A DNA stretch of 58,059 bases, taken from NCBI GenBank assembly GCA_902516065.1, contig CABXXB010000002.1, positions 1 through 58,059 of the forward strand. The letters are read 5' to 3'. The DNA comes from an uncultured Pelagibacteraceae bacterium (GTDB taxonomy: Bacteria > Pseudomonadota > Alphaproteobacteria > Pelagibacterales > Pelagibacteraceae). The notes below the pieces were generated by a model that ran no database searches, was not told the origin of the DNA, and saw nothing but the letters and a program-made list of their open reading frames with translations. The translations under genes and the position numbers were made by a program. Of the stretch, positions 23,044 to 32,764 are shown in pieces; the stretch's first letter is position 1; every line of letters starts with the position of its first letter.

Positions 23044-24660
23044 ATGGAAAATTTTGATTTTATTATTATTGGTGCAGGTTCTGCAGGATGCGTTTTGGCA
23101 AATAGACTTTCAGCAAATCCAAAAAATAAAGTTTTACTTTTAGAAGCGGGAGGAAAAGATAATTATCCATGGATACATATTCCTGTTGGCTATTACAAAA
23201 CAATGCACAATCCAAAAGTTGATTGGTGCTTTCATACTGAAAAAGATGAAACAATGAATAATAGATCAATAAGATATCCTAGAGGTAAAACTTTAGGAGG
23301 AAGCTCTTCAATTAATGGATTGTTGTGGATAAGAGGTCAAAGCAATGATTATGATAATTGGCGTCAACAGGGCAATAATGGATGGGGTTGGGACGATGTA
23401 TTACCTTATTTTATAAAATCTGAAAATAATCAGTTAGGCAAAAGCGAATTCCATAACGATAGTGGACCTATAATGGTTGCTAATAAAAAGATTAAATTGA
23501 AGATGCTAGAAGAATTTATAAATGCTTCTGAAGAAAAAGGTATACCAAAGGTAAATGATTTTAATACTGGTGATAATTTTGGTGTTGGTTATTATCAATT
23601 TACCACAAGTCACAGTCATAAAGGTTTAAAATTAAGATGTAGTGCAGCAAAAGGATATCTTAACCCTGTAAAGAAAAGATCTAATCTTAAAATTGTTACA
23701 AACGCCCATGTTGAAAAAATAAATTTTAATGGAAAAAAAGCTGAAAGTATAAATTATTTTATTAAAGATAAATCAATTGAAGTTAAAGCAAACAAAGAAA
23801 TAATTTTATCAGCAGGTTCTATTGGGTCTCCACATATATTACAGATTTCTGGAATTGGAGATAGCAATAAACTCAAAAAATTTGGCATAAATATTATTAA
23901 TGAATTAAAAGGTGTTGGAAGAAATTTACAGGATCATTTAATGTTTAGGCCAGTTTATAAAGTTAAAAACCTTAAATCTTTAAATAAAAAGATTAATAGT
24001 CTTTTTGGGAATTTTTTAATTGCACTAGAATATATCTTTAATCAAAGCGGACCCATGACTATGGGTGCTAGCCAAGTGTGTGGATTTGCAAAAAGTGATA
24101 GTTCTAGGGAAACTCCAAATTTACAATTTCATGTTCAGCCAATAAGTACAGATATTTTAGGTGCAACTAAATTACATGATTTTGATGGTATTACACCAAC
24201 TGTAGCAAATGTTAGGCCCACGAGTAGAGGTGAAATAAATATAGTTAGTAATAATATTAAAGATTATCCTAAAATAAAAATGAATTATCTATCAACTGAT
24301 GATGATAGATATGTTGCAGCTCAAGGACTTAAACTAGTTAGAAAAATAATGTTAGAAACTGAAACATTTAAAAAATATCAACCAGAAGAGTATAGACCTG
24401 GTTTACATATTAAAGATGACGAGGAATTGGTAAAAGCAGGAAGTGATCATACTCAAACTATATTTCATCCTGTTGGAACTTGTAAAATGGGAAAAGATGA
24501 AAATTCGGTAGTAGATGACAAACTAAAAGTTCACGGAATAGAGAATCTTAGAGTTGTAGATGCCTCTATAATGCCAAATATTACATCAGGAAATACTAAT
24601 GCTCCTACTATTATGATTGCAGAAAAAGCTTCTGACATGATACTAAATGATAACAAGTAA
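23044..24660 (+). CDS. GMC-family flavin oxidoreductase (choline/alcohol dehydrogenase-like)
   Basis: FIIIGAGSAGCVLANRLS, RGKTLGGSSSINGLLWIRG, HPVGTCKMG. Confidence 0.92.
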   Translation: MENFDFIIIGAGSAGCVLANRLSANPKNKVLLLEAGGKDNYPWIHIPVGYYKTMHNPKVDWCFHTEKDETMNNRSIRYPRGKTLGGSSSINGLLWIRGQSNDYDNWRQQGNNGWGWDDVLPYFIKSENNQLGKSEFHNDSGPIMVANKKIKLKMLEEFINASEEKGIPKVNDFNTGDNFGVGYYQFTTSHSHKGLKLRCSAAKGYLNPVKKRSNLKIVTNAHVEKINFNGKKAESINYFIKDKSIEVKANKEIILSAGSIGSPHILQISGIGDSNKLKKFGINIINELKGVGRNLQDHLMFRPVYKVKNLKSLNKKINSLFGNFLIALEYIFNQSGPMTMGASQVCGFAKSDSSRETPNLQFHVQPISTDILGATKLHDFDGITPTVANVRPTSRGEINIVSNNIKDYPKIKMNYLSTDDDRYVAAQGLKLVRKIMLETETFKKYQPEEYRPGLHIKDDEELVKAGSDHTQTIFHPVGTCKMGKDENSVVDDKLKVHGIENLRVVDASIMPNITSGNTNAPTIMIAEKASDMILNDNK

Positions 24661-25235
24661 TGAGTGAACAAATAATTATATTTTCTCAAATTGTATTTAT
24701 CGATCTTGTTCTGGCAGGTGATAATGCAATTATAATTGGAATGGTTGCCTCAAAATTTCCATTAGAGCAAAGAAAAAAAATTATTTTTTGGGGCATTGGT
24801 GGTGCTGTCGTTTTAAGAATAATACTCACTTTATTAACAGCCTATTTGTTACAAATAACCGGTTTAAGATTACTTGGTGGGTTACTTTTACTTTATATAG
24901 TTTATAAACTTTATGTAGATGTTATCAAAGGATCAGACCATGAAAGTGACATTAAGGTTGATAATTCAAATTTTCTAAAAGCTATTTGGACAATTTTATT
25001 AGCAGATTTTACTATGAGCTTAGATAATGTTTTAGGTGTAGCAGGTGCAGCTGGAGATCATTATGCGCTATTAGTTTTTGGGCTTATTTTATCTATAGTA
25101 TTAATGGCAACTGCAGCAACATTAATATCTAACTGGATAAAGAAATATAAATGGATAGCTTGGGCAGGTTTATTTGCAATTCTAATTGTTGCTATTGATT
25201 TGATTTATACAGATATTAAAATATTATTTCTGTAA
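24660..25235 (+). CDS. TerC/YjbE-family integral membrane protein
   Basis: FIDLVLAGDNAIIIGMVAS and LADFTMSLDNVLGVAGAAGDH paired motifs. Confidence 0.88.
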   Translation: MSEQIIIFSQIVFIDLVLAGDNAIIIGMVASKFPLEQRKKIIFWGIGGAVVLRIILTLLTAYLLQITGLRLLGGLLLLYIVYKLYVDVIKGSDHESDIKVDNSNFLKAIWTILLADFTMSLDNVLGVAGAAGDHYALLVFGLILSIVLMATAATLISNWIKKYKWIAWAGLFAILIVAIDLIYTDIKILFL

Positions 25236-26002
25236 TGTTCTTAAAAAATTATAATCTTAAAAATAAAACAGCAGTAGTGACTGGTGCAGGTAAAGGTCTT
25301 GGAAGAGCTTGTGCAATTGCTTTAGCTGAAGCTGGTGCTAATCTAATTATAATAAGCAGAACTAAAAAAGATTTAGATGAAGTTTCTAGAAAAATTAAAA
25401 AACTTAAATCTAAATGTAAATCATATGTATGCGACATTACAAATTATAATGAAATAAAAGAGATTATTAATAAGCAATCCAAGATAGATATTTTAATAAA
25501 CAACGCAGGAAATAATATTCCAGAACATTTTACGAAGGTTAAAACTCAAAATATGGAATATCTTGTCAAAATTAATACGGTAGCTACTTTTAATCTTGCA
25601 CAATTATGTGCTCTTAAAATGATAAAGTCTAAAAATAGAAAAAAAATTGGCGGTGCAATAGTTAATATGTCTTCCCAAATGGGTCACGTAGGTGGTCCAA
25701 TTAGAAGTGTTTATAACATGAATAAATGGGGTTTAGAGGGTCTAACTAAAGGGATGTCTTTGGATTTAGCAAAATATAATATTAGAGTGAATACTGTTTG
25801 CCCTACATTTGTAGTAACTCCTATGACAAAAAAGTTTTTAAAAAATAAGAAATTTAAAAAAGAAACTCTTAACAACATTCCACTTGGAAGGTTTGCAGAA
25901 TTATCAGAAATAGCATCATCCGTAGTTTTTTTAGCTTCTGATGCTGCATCAATGATTACTGGTACTTCATTATTGGTTGATGGTGGATGGACTGCAAAAT
26001 AA
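25235..26002 (+). CDS. SDR-family oxidoreductase
   Basis: TAVVTGAGKGLGRACAIALAEAGA, NNAGNN, YNMNKWGLEGLTKG. Confidence 0.87.
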   Translation: MFLKNYNLKNKTAVVTGAGKGLGRACAIALAEAGANLIIISRTKKDLDEVSRKIKKLKSKCKSYVCDITNYNEIKEIINKQSKIDILINNAGNNIPEHFTKVKTQNMEYLVKINTVATFNLAQLCALKMIKSKNRKKIGGAIVNMSSQMGHVGGPIRSVYNMNKWGLEGLTKGMSLDLAKYNIRVNTVCPTFVVTPMTKKFLKNKKFKKETLNNIPLGRFAELSEIASSVVFLASDAASMITGTSLLVDGGWTAK

Positions 26003-26787
26003 TATTAAGAGTAATTGTAATAATTTTTATTATCACAACTCCATTAAAAGCAATTGAGTTTAAAGGTAAGTTTTTACAAGGTCATTTTATAATTGGAATT
26101 ACTGATCCATCGGCACAAATCATTATTGGTAAGAAAGAGGTTAAAGTCTCAAAAGATGGATATTTTGTATTTGGAATTGATCGAGATAGAAAATTTGATT
26201 TAACAATAACTAAAATTAAGGATGGTAAAAAAGAAAAAATAATAAAAAAAGTTTTGAAAAGAAAATATAACATTCAAAGAATTGATGGTTTAGAAGAAAG
26301 TAAAGTTACACCACCTGAGTCTGTATATAAAAGAATTAAAGAGGAAAATAATAAGATTGGAGAAGCACGAGCAATAAATTCCAATTTACCTTTTTTTAAA
26401 GATCAATTTATAATGCCAGTTAAAGGAATTATTAGTGGAGTTTATGGAAGCCAAAGAATTTTAAATGGTAAACCAAAATGGCCTCATTATGGAATAGACA
26501 TAGCTGCAAAACAAGGAACAATGATTAAATCCTCTGGTGCAGGAATTGTCACAATGGCTGAAGAAGATCTTTATTACACTGGTGGTACAATTATAATGGA
26601 TCATGGTCATGGAATATCAACTATATATTCTCACCTTGAGAATGTTATAGTTTCAGTTGGTGATAAGATTAATCAGGGAGACATTATAGGAACTGTTGGA
26701 TCGACTGGTAGATCAACTGGTCCTCATTTAGATTTTAGAGTAAATTGGTTTCAGACTAGACTCGATCCAATGTCAGTAATAAACTAA
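25987..26787 (+). CDS. M23-family peptidase (LytM domain)
   Basis: GIDIAAKQGTMIKSSGAGIV...GHGISTIYSHL...GSTGRSTGPHLDFRV. Confidence 0.92.
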   Translation: MDCKIILRVIVIIFIITTPLKAIEFKGKFLQGHFIIGITDPSAQIIIGKKEVKVSKDGYFVFGIDRDRKFDLTITKIKDGKKEKIIKKVLKRKYNIQRIDGLEESKVTPPESVYKRIKEENNKIGEARAINSNLPFFKDQFIMPVKGIISGVYGSQRILNGKPKWPHYGIDIAAKQGTMIKSSGAGIVTMAEEDLYYTGGTIIMDHGHGISTIYSHLENVIVSVGDKINQGDIIGTVGSTGRSTGPHLDFRVNWFQTRLDPMSVIN

Positions 26788-26791
26788 AATT

Positions 26792-27565
26792 ATGAAATCT
26801 CTAATAGAAAAAACATCTGATAAACTTGTAAATGCTTTTCTTAAAAATAAAATCATTCAACCAATCCCATCCAAATTTACAAAGAAACTTAAAGAGGCAC
26901 AAAAATTAAGAGTATTATGTGAAAGTAAAATAAAACATCCTGTGATTGGCTTTAAAGCTGCTGGTACAGGTATTCCCTTAATTAAAAAGTTTAAAGAAAA
27001 AGAACCCTTTTATGCATCAGTTTATAAAAGAAATTTTTTAAAAAATGGTAAGAGTGTAAAAATAAATAAAGCTACTTTAGGTATTGAGCTTGAAGTTTGT
27101 TATAAAATTAAAAAATCTTTTTTTTCATCTAAAAGATTAATTACTATGAAAAATATATCTAAATATATTTCTCATATGGCACCTTGTATTGAAGTAGTTG
27201 GTTATAGACAAAGAAAAAAAGGAATTACGTCTTTTGGTGATTTGTGTAGTGATTTTGGAGCCAATGTAAAATTTTTAGTAGGATCAGCAAAAAAATATAA
27301 AAAAATTAATATTGGTAATTTGAAAACTAATATTGCAAACAAAAAAATAAATCAAAGTGTAACGGGAAATACAAATACAGTTTACATAAACCCATTAAAT
27401 TCACTTAGATTTGTATTAAACAAAATCAAAAAAGACAAAATTAATCTAGATAAAGATTTTTGGGTTTTTACTGGTTCGTCTGTAGGTGTAGTTCCTATAA
27501 AAAGCAAGGGTATTTATATTGGTAAAATTGATAAACTAGGATCAGTTAAAACACAAATAAAGTAG
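26792..27565 (+). CDS. 2-keto-4-pentenoate hydratase-like protein
   Basis: KHPVIGFKAAGTGIPLIKKFKEKEPFYASV...APCIEVVGYR; FAH/MhpD-like fold motifs. Confidence 0.65.
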   Translation: MKSLIEKTSDKLVNAFLKNKIIQPIPSKFTKKLKEAQKLRVLCESKIKHPVIGFKAAGTGIPLIKKFKEKEPFYASVYKRNFLKNGKSVKINKATLGIELEVCYKIKKSFFSSKRLITMKNISKYISHMAPCIEVVGYRQRKKGITSFGDLCSDFGANVKFLVGSAKKYKKINIGNLKTNIANKKINQSVTGNTNTVYINPLNSLRFVLNKIKKDKINLDKDFWVFTGSSVGVVPIKSKGIYIGKIDKLGSVKTQIK

Positions 27566-27708
27566 TTAATGGCACCTAGCAATAGAACGCTCACTCCTTA
27601 TTAGTTAAATTAGTTTTTTCAATATTAACAATTACGTCTCATGTGACAATCATTAAATTTTTGAAATATCAAATAATATAAAGTCAGCAACTTAACGAAA
27701 GGAAAATT

Positions 27709-27915
27709 ATGAAAAAAATAATTTTTTCAATTATATTTACAATGTTTATAAGTTCAGCATTTGCAGGATCTTGTCCTATGATGGCAAAGAATATTGATGC
27801 TAAAATAGAAGAGGCTCAAAAACTTCGTGATGCTGGAATAAAAGCTCATGCAGATGGTGATCACGGAAAATCAGAGGCATTACTTAATAAAGCTCTCGAG
27901 TTATTTAAAAGCTAA
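27709..27915 (+). CDS. Small exported protein, unknown function
   Basis: Signal peptide MKKIIFSIIFTMFISSAFA followed by a short helical KIEEAQKLRDAGIKAHADGDHGKSEALLNKALELF. Confidence 0.65.
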   Translation: MKKIIFSIIFTMFISSAFAGSCPMMAKNIDAKIEEAQKLRDAGIKAHADGDHGKSEALLNKALELFKS

Positions 27916-27922
27916 TTTATTA

Positions 27923-27951
27923 GGGGCAACTGGTAATAGAGTGCCCCTTTT
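27923..27951 (+). terminator. Rho-independent-like terminator after the small exported protein
   Basis: GGGGCA ... TGCCCC stem followed by TTTT. Confidence 0.6.
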
Positions 27952-29254
27952 AAATTTCAGATCTCGCTCTTATTCTTTCATAAAAAAGTCTAGCTTTAAT
28001 ACCTAAATCTAAAAAAGGTTGTGGTGGCAACCAGGTTGGTTTGTTTCTTGACTCAATAATTTCAATCTCTTTTGTATTTTCATTGCTTGCTTTAATCGCT
28101 ATTTGCTCACCAAATAAAGTTCCTACTCCAATTCCTGAACCATTATAACAACCAGCTACGAATATATTATCATCAAGTTTTTCGAAAATTTGAGAACTAT
28201 TTCTTGTTCTTGAAACAATACCAGACCAGGCTGATTGAATAATATCATCAGGTAATTGAGGAAATCTTTTTTTAATTCCTATTTTTTGTTTAATAGCTCT
28301 TTTATCTAAATCTATTTTGGACATTTTATATGGATTGTGAACTTCTGCAGTGTTTCTAATCAAAATTCTTTTATCTTTGGTCATTCTAATAGTGGCCCCC
28401 ATTGGTCTAATAGGTAAAACACCCCATTCTTTTGGTTCTCCAATAGATTTAAATTCTTCATCAGTTAAAGGCCTTGTCATACTTGCAGTTAAAGTTATTG
28501 GAAAATTATAATTTTTTTTAATACCAAGTGATTTAAGAAATCCATTAGTAGCAAAAATTATTTTTTTAGTTTTAATTGATCCGTTTTTGAAATCACAATT
28601 AATTATACCATTAAGTTTTCTCCAATTTAGTAGAAACGAATTTTCATAAAGACTTACATTTTCTGACAATGTATCAATCATAGCTCTGACAAGTTTACCT
28701 GGATTTAGCAAAATTCCTCCTTTTGTATAAAGAGCAATATTATAAAAATTAGTTCCCAATTTTTTTTTAAGATCTTTATTAAATAATATGTCGTGTTTAA
28801 AACCTAATTTTGAAAGAGTTTCAGAGAAATTTTCTAAAATTTTTTTATCTTTCTCTTTTGATGATGCAAAGTACTTTCCACACTCATTCCAGTCACAATC
28901 TACTTGGTGCTCTTTTATAAATTTTTTGACAGCTTCTATTCCTAATTTATAGATATCTGCTTTTTTTTTATAATTTTCTAATTCTTTATTTGATGTGAAG
29001 CCATCATTTAACGTTGTATCAACTAAATAACCTGAGTTTCTTGAGCTTGCGCCCTCGCCTGCCAATTGAGCATCTACTAATATTATCTTTTTATTTGGAT
29101 AAAGTTGGCCCAATTTTCTTGCAGCAGATAAACCTGTGTAACCAGCCCCTACGATTAACCATTCACAATCTAAATCTGAAGAAATTATTTGTATATTGCT
29201 TCTCTTATTGAGGTCATTTATCCAACTACAATTACTATCATTAACAACTTCCAT
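27950..29254 (-). CDS. FAD-dependent oxidoreductase (DAO family)
   Basis: CEWLIVGAGYTGLSAARKLGQLYP, GCYNGSGIGVGTLFGEQIA. Confidence 0.88.
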   Translation of the reverse strand: MEVVNDSNCSWINDLNKRSNIQIISSDLDCEWLIVGAGYTGLSAARKLGQLYPNKKIILVDAQLAGEGASSRNSGYLVDTTLNDGFTSNKELENYKKKADIYKLGIEAVKKFIKEHQVDCDWNECGKYFASSKEKDKKILENFSETLSKLGFKHDILFNKDLKKKLGTNFYNIALYTKGGILLNPGKLVRAMIDTLSENVSLYENSFLLNWRKLNGIINCDFKNGSIKTKKIIFATNGFLKSLGIKKNYNFPITLTASMTRPLTDEEFKSIGEPKEWGVLPIRPMGATIRMTKDKRILIRNTAEVHNPYKMSKIDLDKRAIKQKIGIKKRFPQLPDDIIQSAWSGIVSRTRNSSQIFEKLDDNIFVAGCYNGSGIGVGTLFGEQIAIKASNENTKEIEIIESRNKPTWLPPQPFLDLGIKARLFYERIRARSEI

Positions 29255-29266
29255 TTATCTATCAAG

Positions 29267-30334
29267 TTAACTTTTTATTAAATTATCTTGTACAATTTTT
29301 TTTACACATTCAAATAATTCATCATAGCCTTTCTCATTGGGATGGTAATCTATTTCATGATAATTTGAAATATCATTTGATAAATTACATTTATAATTTG
29401 AATATCTATTTTGAGCAAAAAATTTGTTTAATAATTTTGTTTCATAACTTTCTTGCCCAGTAATAATTTCAGAAGCAGTTTGAACGTTTATAAATATTAT
29501 ATTTGGATCATTTTTTTTGAAAAGTGAGTCAATTGATTTTAGATTTCTTTTAATGAGTCCATTATTTTTAAGTCTAAATGTATTGATTTGAGTTCTTAAT
29601 ATATTATACACATATAAGTCTCTAATAAAAAATTTTAAACGATCTTTAATTTTTTCTTTTCTTTTTAATCTTATATTATGTTGTTTAATTAAAAGATTAT
29701 CTAAATCTTCTTTAGAGTCAGGAATAAATAAAACATTTTTATCAGAGGCTATTGAAACTCCTCTTCTTATATTTCCACCTATATAAATAACTACAACTTT
29801 TTTTATATTAAAATTTTTATTAATATGGTCATAAATATTTTCAAATTGTTGAAAGCCAACACCTAGAATCCCTCCATTAATCACTTGATATCCCGAAATT
29901 TCCCCATTAAAATTATTTATCCAAGGACTTGCTCCTTGACCTTGGGTGAAAGAGTCTCCCAAAAAAAGAATTGAATCCTTATTTGGAAAAATATCTGATT
30001 TTTGAACAAGTCCAAAATTATTTGTATTAAATTCATAATCCCAAATTTTCAAAAATTCATTTTCTTCAAAGTAATATAGCAAATGTCTACTTAAAAGATT
30101 TGGCTGATATTTAAAAAAATCTTTGTGCCCATCAAAGACTTTATCCTTGCTATATAGCATATATCTAAATTTTAATCTGTTATCAGTTGGAATTTTATAT
30201 GACTTAAAATAAATCTTGAGCAAAAACTCTAAACAAAAAAAAATAACTATTGGAGTAAAAAAAAAATAAAGAAATAATAATATTTTTTTTTTTGATAACA
30301 TGCTTTCTTTAAATAATCCTATCTTTAAGATCAA
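29267..30334 (-). CDS. SGNH-hydrolase-like, N-terminally membrane-anchored protein
   Basis: N-terminal TM, ILFLGDSFTQGQGA block I, terminal NEIDYHPNEKGYDELFECV (D-x-H-P-like). Confidence 0.7.
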   Translation of the reverse strand: MILKIGLFKESMLSKKKILLFLYFFFTPIVIFFCLEFLLKIYFKSYKIPTDNRLKFRYMLYSKDKVFDGHKDFFKYQPNLLSRHLLYYFEENEFLKIWDYEFNTNNFGLVQKSDIFPNKDSILFLGDSFTQGQGASPWINNFNGEISGYQVINGGILGVGFQQFENIYDHINKNFNIKKVVVIYIGGNIRRGVSIASDKNVLFIPDSKEDLDNLLIKQHNIRLKRKEKIKDRLKFFIRDLYVYNILRTQINTFRLKNNGLIKRNLKSIDSLFKKNDPNIIFINVQTASEIITGQESYETKLLNKFFAQNRYSNYKCNLSNDISNYHEIDYHPNEKGYDELFECVKKIVQDNLIKS

Positions 30335-30392
30335 AAGTAGTCATTAATTCATCCAATACTTATTATCATTGATTAATTCCATATTGGTGAGT

Positions 30393-32228
30393 TTAATCTA
30401 ATTCAAATTCTTTTGTATAGTCCTTTTTTAAATTTGGATCTTGTTTAGTTTTATCTAAAATACAGTTCCCAATAACAAGATAGTCTAATTCTGTTCCCAT
30501 GAAACAATTAAATGCATCTGTAGGAGTGTTTACAATTGGTTCTCCTCTTACATTAAAAGATGTATTAACTATAACAGGACAGCCTGTTTTTTCCTTAAAT
30601 TTTGATATCAAATCGTAGTAATATTTATTATTTTTTTTATCAACTGTTTGAATTCTGGCAGAGTAATCAACATGTGTTACTGCTGGTATTTCTGATCTTT
30701 TAATATTCAATTTATCAATTCCAAATAATTTTTTTTGTTCATCAGACATCTGGATTTGTTTATTTAAATTAATATCAGCAACCAATAACATATATGGACT
30801 ACTTACATTAATATCAAACCAATCTGACAAATCTTCTTTAAGAACTGAAGGAGCAAAAGGTCTAAAGCTCTCCCTATATTTCACCTTTAAATTCAAATTT
30901 TTTTGCATCTTATCTGATCTTGGGTCACCTAAAATTGACCTTCCTCCTAGAGCCCTTGGGCCAAATTCCATTCTTCCCTGAAACCAACCAATTGCTTTTT
31001 CTTTAGATAAATAATCAGATGTTTGATCAATTAAACTTTCATAATTTGTGACTTCATAATTTGCGCCTAAAGATTTTAGTTCTTTTTCTATTTGATCTTG
31101 AGAAAATTCTGATCCTAAATAGGATCCCGCCATATCATCATCTGGATTTATAATTCTTTTATTTCCTTGATCGATGTACCATAATGCTAATGCTGCTCCC
31201 AATGAACCGCCAGCGTCACCAGCAGCAGGTTGTATCCAAATATTATCAAAAATTTTCTCCTTAAGAATCTTACCATTAGCTACACAATTCAATGCAACTC
31301 CGCCTGCAAGACATAAATTCTTAATTCCATATTCATTACGAATTGCTTTTGTTAATTTAATCATTATTTCTTCAGTAACTTTTTGAATAGACGATGCAAT
31401 ATCCATATGAAATTGAGTCAATCTCTCATTTTTTGGATCTCTAGGTTTTTGACCAAATAAATTATGAAAATGATCATTGGTCATTGTTAGACCCGTGGCA
31501 TAATTAAAATATTTTTGGTTTAATCTAAAAGTTCCATCATCTTTAATATCTATCAATTCTTTTATTTTATCCACATAGTTAGGGTTTCCGTAAGGAGCTA
31601 AACCCATTAATTTATATTCACCACTGTTAACTTTAAATCCCGTGTAATAAGTAAATGCAGAATAAAGTAGTCCAAGAGAATGAGGAAAATGAATTTCTTT
31701 TTCTATATCTAACTTGTTACCTTTTCCAATTGCAACAGTTGTTGTAGCCCACTCGCCGACACCATCAGCAGTTAATACAATGGCCTCTTCAAATGGTGAT
31801 GGAAAAAAAGCACTAGCAGCATGACTAAGGTGATGATCTGAAAAAAATATGTTTTCGTCAGATTTGTAATTTTTATCATGTTCTTTGAGTTTGTTAAATA
31901 ATAGATTTTTTTGAAATAACTTTTCTTTGATCCATAATGGCATTGCTTTACTGAATGAAACAAACCCTTTAGGAGCAAATGCTACATAAGTTTCTAACAA
32001 TCTTTCAAACTTCAAGAAAGGTTTCTCAAAAAATACTATTTTATCTACCTCACTTAAATTTAAATTCGCATAATTTAATACAAATTTAATTGCATTCTTT
32101 GGATAACTTGCATCATGTTTTTTTCTTGTAAATCTTTCTTCTTGTGCGGCAGCAATAATTTTCCCATCTTTTAAAATACATGCCGCACTATCATGATAAA
32201 ATGCAGATATACCTAAAATAGATTTCAC
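30393..32228 (-). CDS. Carbamoyltransferase (NodU/CmcH/TobZ/SxtI family)
   Basis: LGISAFYHDSAACILKDGKIIAAAQEERFTRKKHD, LCLAGGVALNCVANGKI, FGPRALGGRSILGDPR, FNVRGEPIVNTP; GTG start. Confidence 0.95.
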   Translation of the reverse strand: MKSILGISAFYHDSAACILKDGKIIAAAQEERFTRKKHDASYPKNAIKFVLNYANLNLSEVDKIVFFEKPFLKFERLLETYVAFAPKGFVSFSKAMPLWIKEKLFQKNLLFNKLKEHDKNYKSDENIFFSDHHLSHAASAFFPSPFEEAIVLTADGVGEWATTTVAIGKGNKLDIEKEIHFPHSLGLLYSAFTYYTGFKVNSGEYKLMGLAPYGNPNYVDKIKELIDIKDDGTFRLNQKYFNYATGLTMTNDHFHNLFGQKPRDPKNERLTQFHMDIASSIQKVTEEIMIKLTKAIRNEYGIKNLCLAGGVALNCVANGKILKEKIFDNIWIQPAAGDAGGSLGAALALWYIDQGNKRIINPDDDMAGSYLGSEFSQDQIEKELKSLGANYEVTNYESLIDQTSDYLSKEKAIGWFQGRMEFGPRALGGRSILGDPRSDKMQKNLNLKVKYRESFRPFAPSVLKEDLSDWFDINVSSPYMLLVADINLNKQIQMSDEQKKLFGIDKLNIKRSEIPAVTHVDYSARIQTVDKKNNKYYYDLISKFKEKTGCPVIVNTSFNVRGEPIVNTPTDAFNCFMGTELDYLVIGNCILDKTKQDPNLKKDYTKEFELD

Positions 32229-32229
32229 C

Positions 32230-32379
32230 TTAAAAAATTGTATAAATAAATGGTGCTACAGCAGAACCTTGGGTTAAAATAATTAATCCACCAAATAGAG
32301 CTAAAACTATAATAATTGGCAAAAGCCAATATTTTTTTCTGACTTTCAAAAATTCCCAAAATTCTTTTATAAAACTCAT
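32230..32379 (-). CDS. DUF5989-family small membrane protein (SxtK-like)
   Basis: ORF below track cutoff: MSFIKEFWEFLKVRKKYWLLPIIIVLALFGGLIILTQGSAVAPFIYTIF; 1 nt from each neighbour; matches the DUF5989 pattern found beside carbamoyltransferases. Confidence 0.82.
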   Translation of the reverse strand: MSFIKEFWEFLKVRKKYWLLPIIIVLALFGGLIILTQGSAVAPFIYTIF

Positions 32380-32380
32380 G

Positions 32381-32764
32381 TTAAAATTGATTTTTCATTT
32401 TACTTTTTGGACCATCTTTTTTAATCCAATAAGATTTATAATCACTTAATTTTAAGTTTAATATATCTTTGCCTAATAATCTCATAATAAGGCCAATCGG
32501 TGTTACAACTAAAAAAAATATAATACCCATTATTATCGGTGAAATTATTTTTCCTAAAAATATTCCAAACTTAAACCATAATTTATTTAATGGAGTGAGA
32601 ATTTTTAAATTGATTAATCCTGAAATTAAAAAAAATAATGAAACAATTAAAGACCACAACCTTATATTTTGGTCGTTAACTAAGGGATAAAGTGCAATTA
32701 TTAAAAAAACTACAAAAAAAACTATTCCAAAACTTCTATTCGACCCTATTTTAACATCATCCAT
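32381..32764 (-). CDS. SxtJ-family membrane protein
   Basis: SNRSFGIVFFVVFLIIALYPLV...LTPLNKLWFKFGIFLGKIISPIIMGIIFFLVVTPIGLIMRLLGKD; pattern of SxtJ-family proteins; overlaps xsc end. Confidence 0.82.
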   Translation of the reverse strand: MDDVKIGSNRSFGIVFFVVFLIIALYPLVNDQNIRLWSLIVSLFFLISGLINLKILTPLNKLWFKFGIFLGKIISPIIMGIIFFLVVTPIGLIMRLLGKDILNLKLSDYKSYWIKKDGPKSKMKNQF

